Assembly: GCA_900548005.1 (NCBI GenBank)
Contig: URIZ01000019.1
Location: 1 to 16,815, forward strand
Length of the DNA stretch: 16,815 nt
Direction of reading: 5' to 3'
Source of the DNA: an uncultured Eubacteriales bacterium
Lineage (GTDB): Bacteria > Bacillota > Clostridia > Christensenellales > CAG-917
Part shown: piece after piece, positions 7,791 through 14,665 of the stretch
Layout: each line of letters begins with the position of its first letter
Numbering within the stretch: the stretch's first letter is position 1
The notes under the pieces: generated by a model
Database searches by the model: none
What the model was told of the DNA's origin: nothing
Seen by the model: the letters and a program-made list of their open reading frames with translations, nothing else
Made by a program: the position numbers and the translations under genes

Positions 7791-7820
7791 AACGGCGCGA
7801 AAAATTCGCGCCGTTTTTTG
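7791..7820 (+). terminator. Intrinsic terminator after the small protein gene
   Basis: ACGGCGCGAA (7792-7801) pairs perfectly with TTCGCGCCGT (7805-7814) around an AAA loop, followed by TTTTTT. It is GC-rich and strong. The gene on the other side (ending at 7925) converges on it but lacks an equally good terminator of its own. Confidence 0.92.
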
Positions 7821-7924
7821 TTTTGTTTTATGCTTTTATTGCGTTTGTTTTGTGTTTGTGAGTTTGTTGTGTGGTTTTGCGTTTATAGCACGCTTTTGTT
7901 GCCTGCAACTTTGCGTATATCGCA

Positions 7925-10468
7925 TTATGCTTTCAACACGGGCAATGCACCGTCCACAAGAGTCCACACTTCGCCGTCAAGATTGGTGTTGGACTTGCTC
8001 TCAAGCCACGCTTTTGACGTGAAGTTGGTGCTTTCCGTCTTTGTGCCAACTTGCGTGATTGCAAAGTTCTCGGTGTAGATCGGCTTGCCGTCTTGGTCGT
8101 TGCCTTCAAACTTGCGCTCGTACTCAACGCCGTTGAGAATGAGTTTGTTGCCGTCGCCGTACCAACCCGAGTTGATTGTGGACTTCGATTCCATGCTGCC
8201 GAAAGCAAAGCCGAGATTGGTCTTCACGCCGTCCTTTGCTCCGTCCACTGCAATGTTGACAAGGGAGAATATTGCGCCGAGTTTGCTCTTGTTGTTGCGT
8301 CCTGCGATGCCGCCCACGTACAACGAAGTGGTTGCGCCGTCCGTGACGTTGACCTTGATATCGCCCTTTGAATAACTCTTGTTGATTGCGCCGATACCCG
8401 TTGTTTGCGAAGTGCTTGTTTCCGTCTTTGCGCTGAAATTGTTGCCGACAAGACCGCCTGCGGCGAGCAGTGCGTTCTTTCCTTGCGCCGTCAGATCGAT
8501 GTTGACGGTTGCGTGGGTGTTGAGCAAATATCCTTCATTCTTGCCTGCAAGGCCGCCCACGTTGGCGTTTGCAACGGTTGCTTTGACGCTAAGATTTGCG
8601 CTTGACGTTGCGATAGAGCCTGTCGAATCGCCCGCAATGCCGCCGATGGATGTCGTGCCCGATGCAAGAGCGCAGTCTTCAACGGTGAGCGTTGCGCTAG
8701 ACTTTGTGATCACGCCGCCGCTTCTTGCGACTATGCCGCCGAGCGCAAAGAACGTTGCGCCGTTTGCGGAAATGCCGTCGTCAACGGTGTTGACTCTCTT
8801 GATTGTCACCACAGCCGTGTTTCTCGTAAGAGCGGAAGACGCGTTGGTTTCCGCCGCCACACCGCCTATGACAAACGCTTTTGCCGCCGCCGTGTCAATT
8901 GTCACCGAGCTTGTGCAATCGCTGATATAGCCAATGTCCGAATTGGTGGAATAGCCCTTGTTTTCGCCCACAATGCCGCCGATGAACACGGTGTTCATGC
9001 CGCTTTCGACGTTGAATATCGCGCCGCTGACCGTGACGCCCACAATCGAGCCTTCGTTTCTCGTAGCGACGGGAGCAAGCACGGATTTGACGTCAAACTT
9101 GCCGTCCGCATTCTTTGTCACCGTCAGATTGACGTTTTCAAAGTCGAGATTCTTTATGCTGCCAGCAACGTATCCGAACACGGACGCGTGAGATTGCGCG
9201 GCAATGGAAACGTTTTGCAATTTGGCTTTGGTTGCGACAGAGTTGTTGCTGTCATACGTAATTGCGCCGTCAATAGTGCCTTTGAAGACGTGGTTTTCGT
9301 CAAACAACGGTTCAAGCGCGCCCAAACCGCCAAAGTTGACGTTGCTTGTGATCTTGATGTCCGCTTCGAGCACTTGCTCGATTGCAAGTTTGTCGGCGTC
9401 ATTCGGATTTTGCTTGCGAAGAACGTCATAGAGCTTGACTTTGAAATCGTCCGCGCTCGCGATTGTGATTTGTTTGATCCACTTTGCCTTCAACACGAGT
9501 TTTGCAGGGGTAAACAAATCGGTTGTGCCGGTTGCGGTGTTGATCACCGTGCCCGTTTCCTTGTCGGTTGCAAACACAAAGTCGAGATCGGTGGACGTGT
9601 CGTCTTTTACGAAGGTGTAATACCATTTGTCAAAGCGGTAGCCTGCCTTGGTCGGAGCGTACGCTTGCGTTGCGAGAATTTGCGAATTGCTGGGATACTC
9701 TTTTGTTGCGTACACCGCCTCGCTCAAACTGTCCTTGTATTCCACCACCATTTTGGGAAGAGTGGACTCGTACATGGCGTAGAGTGTAAGACCTTTTGTG
9801 AAATAGTATTTGGAGAGCATCTCCACCTTGCTCACGCCGTCAGCCGCCCATTTGGTGAACTGCACGGGCTTGCCGTCTTGCATGTAGAACCAAAAGCGGA
9901 ACTTATCCCCTTCCTTTGCGGTGGGGCAAGCGATCTCGGACGTATTGCCAGCGTACGTGGACTTGATGGACGTTGTTTCTTGATTGGTTTCAACCGCCGA
10001 AAGACTTGCGCCGTCATAGGAGTTTTCCACAATCTCGTAGCTATACTTGCCGTCGTCGCCCTTGATATACTTCAAAGTCGCGTTGAGCACGGGAGTGTGC
10101 TTGTACACGTTGTTGGTGTACACAGCGGTGATCGTGGTGTTTTTGGTGATGACGTCAGAAGAAAAGTTGAATTCGTTGACGCCGTCCGCCGACCAATACT
10201 TGAAGGTGTAGCCCTTCTTCACCGGCACGATGAGTTTTCCGCTCGAATCCTTGGGCGCGGAGATTTTCGAGCCGGACGGAACGTCCTTGATCACGCTGTC
10301 GGTGAGCACGAAGTCGCTGTTGGTGTTGAACGTAACGGTGTACGTTGCCTTTTCATAGTCCGGCTTGCCGGGGGTGTCGGGATTGCTCGGCTGATCGCAA
10401 GCAACAAGCACCGCGCAAAGAAGCAATGCCATCAAAAGAATGCATACCGTCGTGAGTGTTTTTTTCAT
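7925..10468 (-). CDS. Large surface lipoprotein with InlB-type and GLUG-like repeats
   Basis: The 847-residue product begins MKKTLTTVCI and has a hydrophobic stretch ending in the lipobox LVAC (21-24), so it is predicted to be lipid-anchored at Cys24 outside the membrane. Residues 42-118, 144-234 and 240-331 are three degenerate InlB B-type (Listeria-Bacteroides) repeats, each ending in a pattern like GYTFKYWSADG, followed later by ITAVYTN, LYAMYES or LKAKWIK. From about 335 to the C-terminus runs a beta-rich region with at least seven GLUG-like turns (GGIVGENKGY, GGIAGDSTGS, GGLAGKNEGY, GGLVGNNFSA, GGIAGRNNKS and others), ending in a W-x9-LPVL motif. The ATG at 10468 is set by AAGGA six bases upstream; an in-frame start at 10498 would bury the signal peptide. 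The likely role is adhesion or interaction with polysaccharide or host; no catalytic motif is seen. Confidence 0.85.
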   Translation of the reverse strand: MKKTLTTVCILLMALLLCAVLVACDQPSNPDTPGKPDYEKATYTVTFNTNSDFVLTDSVIKDVPSGSKISAPKDSSGKLIVPVKKGYTFKYWSADGVNEFNFSSDVITKNTTITAVYTNNVYKHTPVLNATLKYIKGDDGKYSYEIVENSYDGASLSAVETNQETTSIKSTYAGNTSEIACPTAKEGDKFRFWFYMQDGKPVQFTKWAADGVSKVEMLSKYYFTKGLTLYAMYESTLPKMVVEYKDSLSEAVYATKEYPSNSQILATQAYAPTKAGYRFDKWYYTFVKDDTSTDLDFVFATDKETGTVINTATGTTDLFTPAKLVLKAKWIKQITIASADDFKVKLYDVLRKQNPNDADKLAIEQVLEADIKITSNVNFGGLGALEPLFDENHVFKGTIDGAITYDSNNSVATKAKLQNVSIAAQSHASVFGYVAGSIKNLDFENVNLTVTKNADGKFDVKSVLAPVATRNEGSIVGVTVSGAIFNVESGMNTVFIGGIVGENKGYSTNSDIGYISDCTSSVTIDTAAAKAFVIGGVAAETNASSALTRNTAVVTIKRVNTVDDGISANGATFFALGGIVARSGGVITKSSATLTVEDCALASGTTSIGGIAGDSTGSIATSSANLSVKATVANANVGGLAGKNEGYLLNTHATVNIDLTAQGKNALLAAGGLVGNNFSAKTETSTSQTTGIGAINKSYSKGDIKVNVTDGATTSLYVGGIAGRNNKSKLGAIFSLVNIAVDGAKDGVKTNLGFAFGSMESKSTINSGWYGDGNKLILNGVEYERKFEGNDQDGKPIYTENFAITQVGTKTESTNFTSKAWLESKSNTNLDGEVWTLVDGALPVLKA

Positions 10469-10528
10469 AATCGTCCTTATGTACGCTTGTGCGCGCACGT
10501 CGTTAGTATGAATAATACGTTATTTTAT

Positions 10529-10557
10529 ATTATACATACAATAAACAGATTTTTCAA
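10529..10557 (-). promoter_or_regulatory. Promoter of the large lipoprotein gene
   Basis: On the minus strand TTGAAA (10557-10552), a 17-base spacer and a perfect TATAAT (10534-10529) form a good sigma-A promoter. The start would be near 10522, giving a leader of about 54 bases. Confidence 0.75.
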
Positions 10558-10580
10558 CCTTATTTTGCCGATGCGCCGCC

Positions 10581-10597
10581 ATTAAAACCCTTTTAAT
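10581..10597. promoter_or_regulatory. Perfect inverted repeat upstream of the lipoprotein promoter, possible operator
   Basis: ATTAAAA-CCC-TTTTAAT is a perfect 7-bp inverted repeat with a three-base centre, lying 24 bp upstream of the -35 box at 10552-10557. Its position would suit an activator site. No known regulator motif is recognised. Confidence 0.4.
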
Positions 10598-10618
10598 GCA
10601 ATTTGTCGCCCAAAATCG

Positions 10619-10680
10619 CCTGTATCACAACCCTATCGACACAAATTTCTCCTGTATCGCAACCATATTTACGCAAAATC
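10619..10680. repeat. Two imperfect direct repeats, 32-bp period, upstream of the lipoprotein gene
   Basis: CCTGTATCACAACC (10619-10632) recurs as CCTGTATCGCAACC (10651-10664), and the following bases (CTATCGACACAAAT and ATATTTACGCAAAA) also resemble each other. AAAATCGCC occurs at both ends of the pair. The ~32-bp period is about three helical turns, so binding sites are possible, but a decayed intergenic repeat is as likely. The rest of 10598-10791 shows nothing that I can name. Confidence 0.45.
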
Positions 10681-10791
10681 GCCAACTCCGTTGTGTTTTG
10701 CAACCAAATCGTCCCCGCAGCCGTAAATGCCTGTCACAAAAACATGAAATATCAAACCACCCTATCCGCAAACACGTCACAAGGGCATGAA

Positions 10792-10815
10792 AAAAGACGG
10801 GCTTGCCCGTCTTTT
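10792..10815 (-). terminator. Bidirectional terminator after the sigma/anti-sigma operon
   Basis: AAAAGACGGG-CTTG-CCCGTCTTTT is a perfect 10-bp stem. On the minus strand it is followed by a further T pair, giving a run of T's, about 66 bases after the anti-sigma stop codon. On the plus strand the T-run is shorter. Confidence 0.88.
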
Positions 10816-10880
10816 GATTGATTGCTTGTCGCAAAATAATTTAGGCTTTTGCAAGGCTTATGCAGAATGTTTTGAAAGGC

Positions 10881-11525
10881 TTATGCGCGGTATTTTTCAA
10901 GGTAGGCACACACAACGACGTCGATGTCGCTCGACTCGTTTTGGGCATACTCTTTTAGGCTTGCAAGCACGTTTTCATCGTTGTGAGAGAGCACCGTCAC
11001 ACTGTTGCCTTCCAAGGAAAAAGCGTCTTTCAAATCGCTTTCGAGCGTGCTGTCCTCATTGCTTGATACAACACAAATCGACACTTTATCGCCGTTTTTG
11101 ACTTGATAAACTTCGTTTATTGCGTTTTTGAGCGAAATTCCGCTCTTTTGCAAATCTTGCATTTTCACTCCGTCTTTCTTCTCCAAGACGAAAAGCGCAA
11201 CGTTTTGCACACCTTCTATCACGATGCCGTACTCGGTGATTTCTCCGTCATTTTCCACGCTCACTCGGACGTAGGCGCAAGACACTTTGTCGCCCCCGCC
11301 GTTGCCCATGATACCAAGCGCGCCGAAACACAAAAGAGCCGTCACTGCAAGAGCCATGACAATCCAAAGCACTCTCACCGCCGTCTGTTTGTCAAAGGCT
11401 TTGAGCGGTCTTTGTCCGTCGAGAAGTCTGTTGATAGGAGCTTTTTGCGCGCGCCGCATAACGTCGGGAACTTTTGCGCCGTCGTGTTCTTTTTTCAGCG
11501 ATTTTTCTATGTCTTTAAGTTTCAT
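10881..11525 (-). CDS. Single-pass membrane anti-sigma factor of the ECF pair
   Basis: This is the probable membrane anchor that holds the co-encoded ECF sigma factor inactive. The 214-residue protein has a short charged cytoplasmic part (1-50, with VPDVMRRAQKAPINRLL), one transmembrane helix (about 51-75) and an extracytoplasmic domain (about 80-214). No zinc-binding HxxxCxxC motif is present. The outer domain (YVRVSVENDGEITEYGIVIE, then LKNAINEVYQ and GDKVSICVVSSNED) has a strand-helix-strand pattern that resembles the RsgI-like domain of the divergent lipoprotein at 12262. The ATG at 11525 is chosen over 11543 because AAGGAG lies seven bases upstream; it overlaps the sigma stop by 11 bases, so translation is coupled. 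The role is inferred from position and topology; no named family is matched with certainty. Confidence 0.8.
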   Translation of the reverse strand: MKLKDIEKSLKKEHDGAKVPDVMRRAQKAPINRLLDGQRPLKAFDKQTAVRVLWIVMALAVTALLCFGALGIMGNGGGDKVSCAYVRVSVENDGEITEYGIVIEGVQNVALFVLEKKDGVKMQDLQKSGISLKNAINEVYQVKNGDKVSICVVSSNEDSTLESDLKDAFSLEGNSVTVLSHNDENVLASLKEYAQNESSDIDVVVCAYLEKYRA

Positions 11526-12054
11526 CGGCTTTCTCCTTTTCAAGTTCTCGTTTCAGTTTCGCAAGCGCGTTGTTGTATGTCCAAAGCTCCGTCCCGAGCG
11601 GCTTTTCAAGCATCTCGGCAATCTCTCGGTGCTTGAACCCCGATATGACGTGCAAGGTGACGATTTGCCTTTCTTCTTCACCGAGCACCTTGTTCATAAC
11701 CGTTGTTATCGGAGAACATTCTTCGTCTATGGAGTACGTGCCGAAGGTGCTTTCTTCTTCAAAAGCGTCGGTGGATTTTTCTCTTTTTTGGCGCGCCATC
11801 TCGTTGAGCGTGGCGTTTTTCGCAATGGTGTAGAGCCAAGCGTACGCGTTCTCTCCGGCGCGATAGGACGATATAGTGGTACGCAAGCGAATGTATGCGG
11901 TTTGCATCATATCTTCCGCCGTGTGATAGTTGCGGCATATCGACAAAATGAACGCAAAAAGACCGCGTTTTGTATCGTTGTAGATGTCTTCAAACGCGTT
12001 TTCGTCGCCTTGTTGCAAAGCGAGCATTTTTTTGTCGAGTTCTTGCCTTGTCAT
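11515..12054 (-). CDS. ECF-type RNA polymerase sigma factor
   Basis: This 179-residue sigma factor would direct RNA polymerase to a small stress or envelope regulon. Region 2 spans about residues 20-90 (AFEDIYNDTKRGLFAFILSI, then HTAEDMMQTAYIRL and YAWLYTIAKNATLNEMARQK). Region 4 spans about 122-170, with a helix-turn-helix in GFKHREIAEMLEKPLGTELW. Regions 1.1 and 3 are absent, as expected of ECF factors. The segment between 91 and 120 is acidic. The start ATG at 12054 has AAAAAGGAT directly adjacent, too close for a normal ribosome binding site, and the predicted promoter leaves almost no leader. The anti-sigma gene follows with an 11-base overlap. The ECF subgroup is not determinable by eye. 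Confidence 0.93.
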   Translation of the reverse strand: MTRQELDKKMLALQQGDENAFEDIYNDTKRGLFAFILSICRNYHTAEDMMQTAYIRLRTTISSYRAGENAYAWLYTIAKNATLNEMARQKREKSTDAFEEESTFGTYSIDEECSPITTVMNKVLGEEERQIVTLHVISGFKHREIAEMLEKPLGTELWTYNNALAKLKRELEKEKADET

Positions 12055-12063
12055 ATCCTTTTT

Positions 12064-12092
12064 ATTTTAACACAAAGTGTCCGATAAAACAA
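12064..12092 (-). promoter_or_regulatory. Possible promoter of the sigma/anti-sigma operon, near-leaderless
   Basis: On the minus strand TTGTTT (12092-12087), 17 bases and TAAAAT (12069-12064) preceded by TGT form an extended -10 promoter. The -35 matches poorly. Only nine bases separate the -10 box from the ATG, so the leader would be two or three bases long. Confidence 0.45.
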
Positions 12093-12214
12093 CAAATTTA
12101 TCTTGCACTCGTCTTGTATCTCCCCGCATCGAGCCGCAAATCGCCGCGTTTTGCCGCCAAAACGCTCGAATATGCAAAAACTTTATGTTATTTTTATATT
12201 TTGTTTATCTACGT

Positions 12215-12243
12215 TTAACAATATAGTCGTATTATGGTATCAT
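12215..12243 (+). promoter_or_regulatory. Promoter of the RsgI-like lipoprotein gene
   Basis: TTAACA (12215-12220), 17 bases and TATCAT (12238-12243) preceded by TGG give a sigma-A promoter with extended -10. The start would be near 12250, just before the AAGGTGA ribosome binding site at 12252-12258. No clear ECF-type promoter (AAC...CGT spacing of about 16) was found in this intergenic region. Confidence 0.55.
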
Positions 12244-12261
12244 AAAAAAAGAAGGTGAAGT

Positions 12262-13812
12262 ATGGACAAAAACAAAAAGTTATCTTTATGTTTGGCATTG
12301 TGTCTTGCGGTTTCGATTTTCGTTGCCGTGATTTTGATTGCATGCAACAGTGTATACTCACCCCTTGACCACAGCGAACAAGCGGGCTACTATGTGGCAA
12401 TCGACGTCAATCCGTCAATCGAGCTTGTCGTGGACGCAAAAGGCAACGTGATAAGCGCAGGCGGCGCAAACAAGGACGCTCAAGTGATGTTGTATCAAGA
12501 AGACGGCATCGTGGGCGTGAGCGTCAACGTGGCTGTCGAAAACATTGCCGAGCTTGCCGTCAAATACGGCTATCTCAAAGACGGGCAGACCGTGAGCGTG
12601 GAAGTTGCAGGCGATAAAAAGGGTGCGCAAGCCCTTGAAAAACAAATCGGAACGCGTTTCTTGTCAAGCGTCAAGAGCGTGGCGGCAGATATGAGCGTAA
12701 CTCTTGAAAGCGAGCCGCTCCTTTCGGTGTCGCAAGAGCTTGCAAAGCTCAAAGCCGCGCACCCCGACGACAAGAAAATCGCCGCTCTTGACGAAACAAA
12801 CTATCGCCTTGTCAAGCGCGTCATAGAGAGCGATCCGTCCACCACCCTGTCCGAAGTGCTGGATATGGACTTCGAGCAGACGATTGCAAGGATCAAGTCC
12901 TTGCAATCGGGCGCGATCGGCAAGTACGGCGCGGCGTACAAACGCTTGACGGACAGCGCAAACTACACCTACGATTGCGCAAAACAGACTTTGGACGGCG
13001 GGCTTTACGTCACGTATTTTGCAAACAACGCCATCAAGGCAAAGGACATAAAAGACAAACTGAGCTATGCGCAACGCACCATGGACGCACTCACCTATCT
13101 TGCCGCAAACTCGTACAAACTCGCCTTGGAATACTACAAATCCTGCTTCGATTTCTTCAGAGTCGAGCCGGTGTACGAATTGACGGCGGGGGAGATGGAT
13201 CAAATCGCCACCGCTTTCAACGTATCTTACGCCGAGCTTTTCGCTCGCTGCCACGCAACCAAAAAGAACGACGCGTACGTTGTGGAAAGAGTCGATCTCA
13301 ACTCGTTTGTTGACTTCCTTTTCAGAAATGCGGACAATGACGGAAAAGTGCAAATCAAAGCCGCTTTCGAGCAGCTCGGCGAGGCAATAACGTCCAAGAA
13401 GGACTACAAAACCTTGCTCCAAGCCGCCGAAACCATCAACAACGTGTTTGACACCACCAAAAACTCAATCACCCAAGAAGTGCTGAACGCTTTTGCAAGC
13501 CTTGTGTCCTTTGGCAATAGATTTGACGTGGATGCCACAATCAATGCGTGCAAACCCGTTGATTTGGATCTGCACAACGCAAGCGCCGTGTCAAGCGCAA
13601 TCGCGCAACTTGACAAGAGAGCAAAAGACGCCTTCACTGCCATGGCGATCACCGATGACGAGATTGCACAAATCAACCAAAGCTCCTTTGCAAAACTTGC
13701 CAAATCGCAGCTCAACGATGCGTGGAAACTGTTCAACTCTATCGTTGAAAATGCCAAAGCAGACGTGCAACGTGCCTTCTCTCAAGAAAAAAACACAAGA
13801 CTTTTTGCATAA
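12262..13812 (+). CDS. Lipoprotein with RsgI-like domain, divergent from the ECF sigma operon
   Basis: The 516-residue protein starts with a signal peptide ending in the lipobox LIAC (25-28), so it should be anchored at Cys28 outside the membrane. Residues 43-135 resemble the extracytoplasmic middle domain of RsgI-type anti-sigma factors: YYVAIDVNPSIELVVDAKGN (43-62), followed by a GIVGVSVNVAVENIAELAVK helix region and a strand TVSVEVAG. The cytoplasmic RsgI N-terminal domain and the usual transmembrane anchor are absent. Residues 150-510 are unrecognised, alanine- and lysine-rich and predicted mostly helical, with no carbohydrate-binding or enzyme motif that I can see. AAGGTGA precedes the ATG at a good distance. 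Placement head-to-head with the ECF sigma/anti-sigma pair suggests that it is a sensor, a partner of the anti-sigma factor, or a regulon member; this is inference. Confidence 0.8.
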   Translation: MDKNKKLSLCLALCLAVSIFVAVILIACNSVYSPLDHSEQAGYYVAIDVNPSIELVVDAKGNVISAGGANKDAQVMLYQEDGIVGVSVNVAVENIAELAVKYGYLKDGQTVSVEVAGDKKGAQALEKQIGTRFLSSVKSVAADMSVTLESEPLLSVSQELAKLKAAHPDDKKIAALDETNYRLVKRVIESDPSTTLSEVLDMDFEQTIARIKSLQSGAIGKYGAAYKRLTDSANYTYDCAKQTLDGGLYVTYFANNAIKAKDIKDKLSYAQRTMDALTYLAANSYKLALEYYKSCFDFFRVEPVYELTAGEMDQIATAFNVSYAELFARCHATKKNDAYVVERVDLNSFVDFLFRNADNDGKVQIKAAFEQLGEAITSKKDYKTLLQAAETINNVFDTTKNSITQEVLNAFASLVSFGNRFDVDATINACKPVDLDLHNASAVSSAIAQLDKRAKDAFTAMAITDDEIAQINQSSFAKLAKSQLNDAWKLFNSIVENAKADVQRAFSQEKNTRLFA

Positions 13813-13835
13813 CACCAATCAAAATCATTAAGTAC

Positions 13836-13861
13836 AACCCGAAATGGGTTTTCGTTTCGGG
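13836..13861 (+). terminator. Weak hairpin after the RsgI-like lipoprotein gene
   Basis: AACCC-GAAAT-GGGTT (13836-13850) is followed by TTCGTTT. A competing pairing is CCCGAAA (13838-13844) with TTTCGGG (13855-13861). The T-run is interrupted, so this is at best an inefficient terminator; the better one lies at 14045-14082. Confidence 0.3.
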
Positions 13862-13877
13862 CGTGGGTGTCCCACCC
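13851..13877. repeat. 27-bp direct repeat, copy 1
   Basis: This copy matches 14006-14032 at 26 of 27 positions (C against T at position 12). It contains the small hairpin GGGTG-TCC-CACCC. The two copies flank a MITE-like inverted repeat and a tandem repeat. Confidence 0.85.
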
Positions 13878-13882
13878 TCACC

Positions 13883-13964
13883 TGTCATGTTGAGCCTACC
13901 GAAACATCCAGCCGCAAGGCGCATTTTCGCTACGCTAGATTCTTCGACTACACTCAGAATGACA
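13883..13964. mobile_element. MITE-like inverted repeat of the TGTCATGTTGAGC...CTCAGAATGACA type
   Basis: TGTCATGTTGAG at the left (13883-13894) and CTCAGAATGACA at the right (13953-13964) are imperfect inverted repeats. The interior contains GAAACATCCA and GATTCTTCGACTACACTCAG. Closely similar short elements are, from memory, scattered between genes in many bacterial genomes. There is no coding capacity, and movement, if any, would need a transposase in trans. Confidence 0.6.
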
Positions 13965-13965
13965 C

Positions 13966-13994
13966 GGATAATTTGATAACGGATAATTTGATAA
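13966..13994. repeat. 15-bp tandem repeat, two units
   Basis: GGATAATTTGATAAC (13966-13980) is followed directly by GGATAATTTGATAA (13981-13994), identical over 14 bases. It lies between the MITE-like element and the second 27-bp repeat. Confidence 0.85.
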
Positions 13995-14005
13995 TTGTCG
14001 ATTAT

Positions 14006-14032
14006 TTCGTTTCGGGTGTGGGTGTCCCACCC
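14006..14032. repeat. 27-bp direct repeat, copy 2
   Basis: This is the second copy of the repeat at 13851-13877, with one substitution. The same GGGTG-TCC-CACCC hairpin is retained. Confidence 0.85.
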
Positions 14033-14044
14033 AATCGAACCACC

Positions 14045-14082
14045 AAGCCGACAATCTTGCGAAATTGCGGCTTGATTTTTTT
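14045..14082 (+). terminator. Strong intrinsic terminator, plus strand
   Basis: AAGCCG-A-CAAT (14045-14055) pairs with ATTG-CGGCTT (14064-14073), with one bulged A and an eight-base loop, followed by GATTTTTTT. It is the first strong terminator after the RsgI-like lipoprotein gene, 233 bases past its stop, so the repeats in between are probably transcribed. From 14083 to 14266 I see no gene or site that I can support. Confidence 0.8.
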
Positions 14083-14266
14083 ATCCATAATTGAACCGAT
14101 AGCAAAGATTTTCGGCGCGGTTAGCTAAGCAAAAGCCTAATGCGGCTCTCGGCGTTGATTGCACGCAAGCGATGCCGTTGCCGCAATGACGGCTTTTGTT
14201 CAGTGTGGCAATCTCGTGGAAACGAAACGACAAACTTTTTCTGCGCCCGATATTTTTTTTGTTTTG

Positions 14267-14312
14267 TTCACGGCTCTACAAGGGGTGAGCGTTTGAAACC
14301 CTAAATTGAACT
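14267..14312. repeat. Dispersed repeat module B, copy 1
   Basis: This 46-bp block (begins TTCACGGCTCTACAAGGGGT) matches 16713-16758 at 42 of 46 positions without gaps. Here it stands alone, preceded by a T-rich stretch, whereas at the window end it is fused to module A. Confidence 0.85.
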
Positions 14313-14572
14313 GCCCCATCTTTCCGGTCCACGCCGGTATTTCTTCCACCACTCATATAGAGTGCTTTCTATACAAAATTATCCGTCGCTCGCGGGGAAG
14401 ACAGGCGGCACTCGCATAGACAAGTATCGTCCCCTTGTTATGCCACTTCGCCTGCGTGGCGGCTTGCGCAACGCAGTGCCACGCATTCTCGTACAACCGT
14501 CTTGCTCGGCGCTTATTTGCTCGCCGCCGTTGCGGCTCGTGTTCCGTCTTTGAAGTTGCACATACCGTTAAT
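14313..14572. other. Non-coding stretch between repeat modules
   Basis: No credible gene is visible. Short open frames here lack ribosome binding sites and have arginine-rich, low-information products. The sequence is rich in GC-rich short inverted repeats (for example GCCAC...GTGGC near 14440-14461), like intergenic repeat DNA. A 25-codon minus-strand frame (14304-14378) with a Trp/Lys/Arg-rich product may be a coding relic, but is too short to call. Confidence 0.5.
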
Positions 14573-14632
14573 AAGTGCGCTCTGAATGGGCAGAGTGCGT
14601 GTATAAGTTTTTATAAGTTCTCGGCTCTACAA
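14573..14632. repeat. Dispersed repeat module A, copy 1
   Basis: This 60-bp block (begins AAGTGCGCTCTGAATGGGCA) matches 16668-16727 at 54 of 60 positions without gaps. Its last 11 bases, CGGCTCTACAA, are also the start of module B, so that core occurs three times in the window (14271, 14622, 16717). Confidence 0.85.
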
Positions 14633-14665
14633 AAGCAGTTATTCGCCTAACCTAAAAATCATATA

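Noticed and set aside
9188..10585. 465-codon plus-strand frame over the large lipoprotein gene
   Set aside because: It is a shadow of the lipoprotein frame, which has a signal peptide, a promoter and an SD; the antisense product is rich in Cys/His/Arg with no recognisable domain.
12055..12261. Autoregulatory ECF promoter between the sigma gene and the RsgI-like lipoprotein gene
   Set aside because: AAC and CGTA motifs occur (near 12217-12231) but with a spacer far too short for an ECF promoter.
14304..14378. 25-codon minus-strand frame with a WWKKYRRGPERWG-like product
   Set aside because: Too short, no start codon or ribosome binding site, and partly overlapping repeat module B; it may be a relic, but cannot be supported as a gene.
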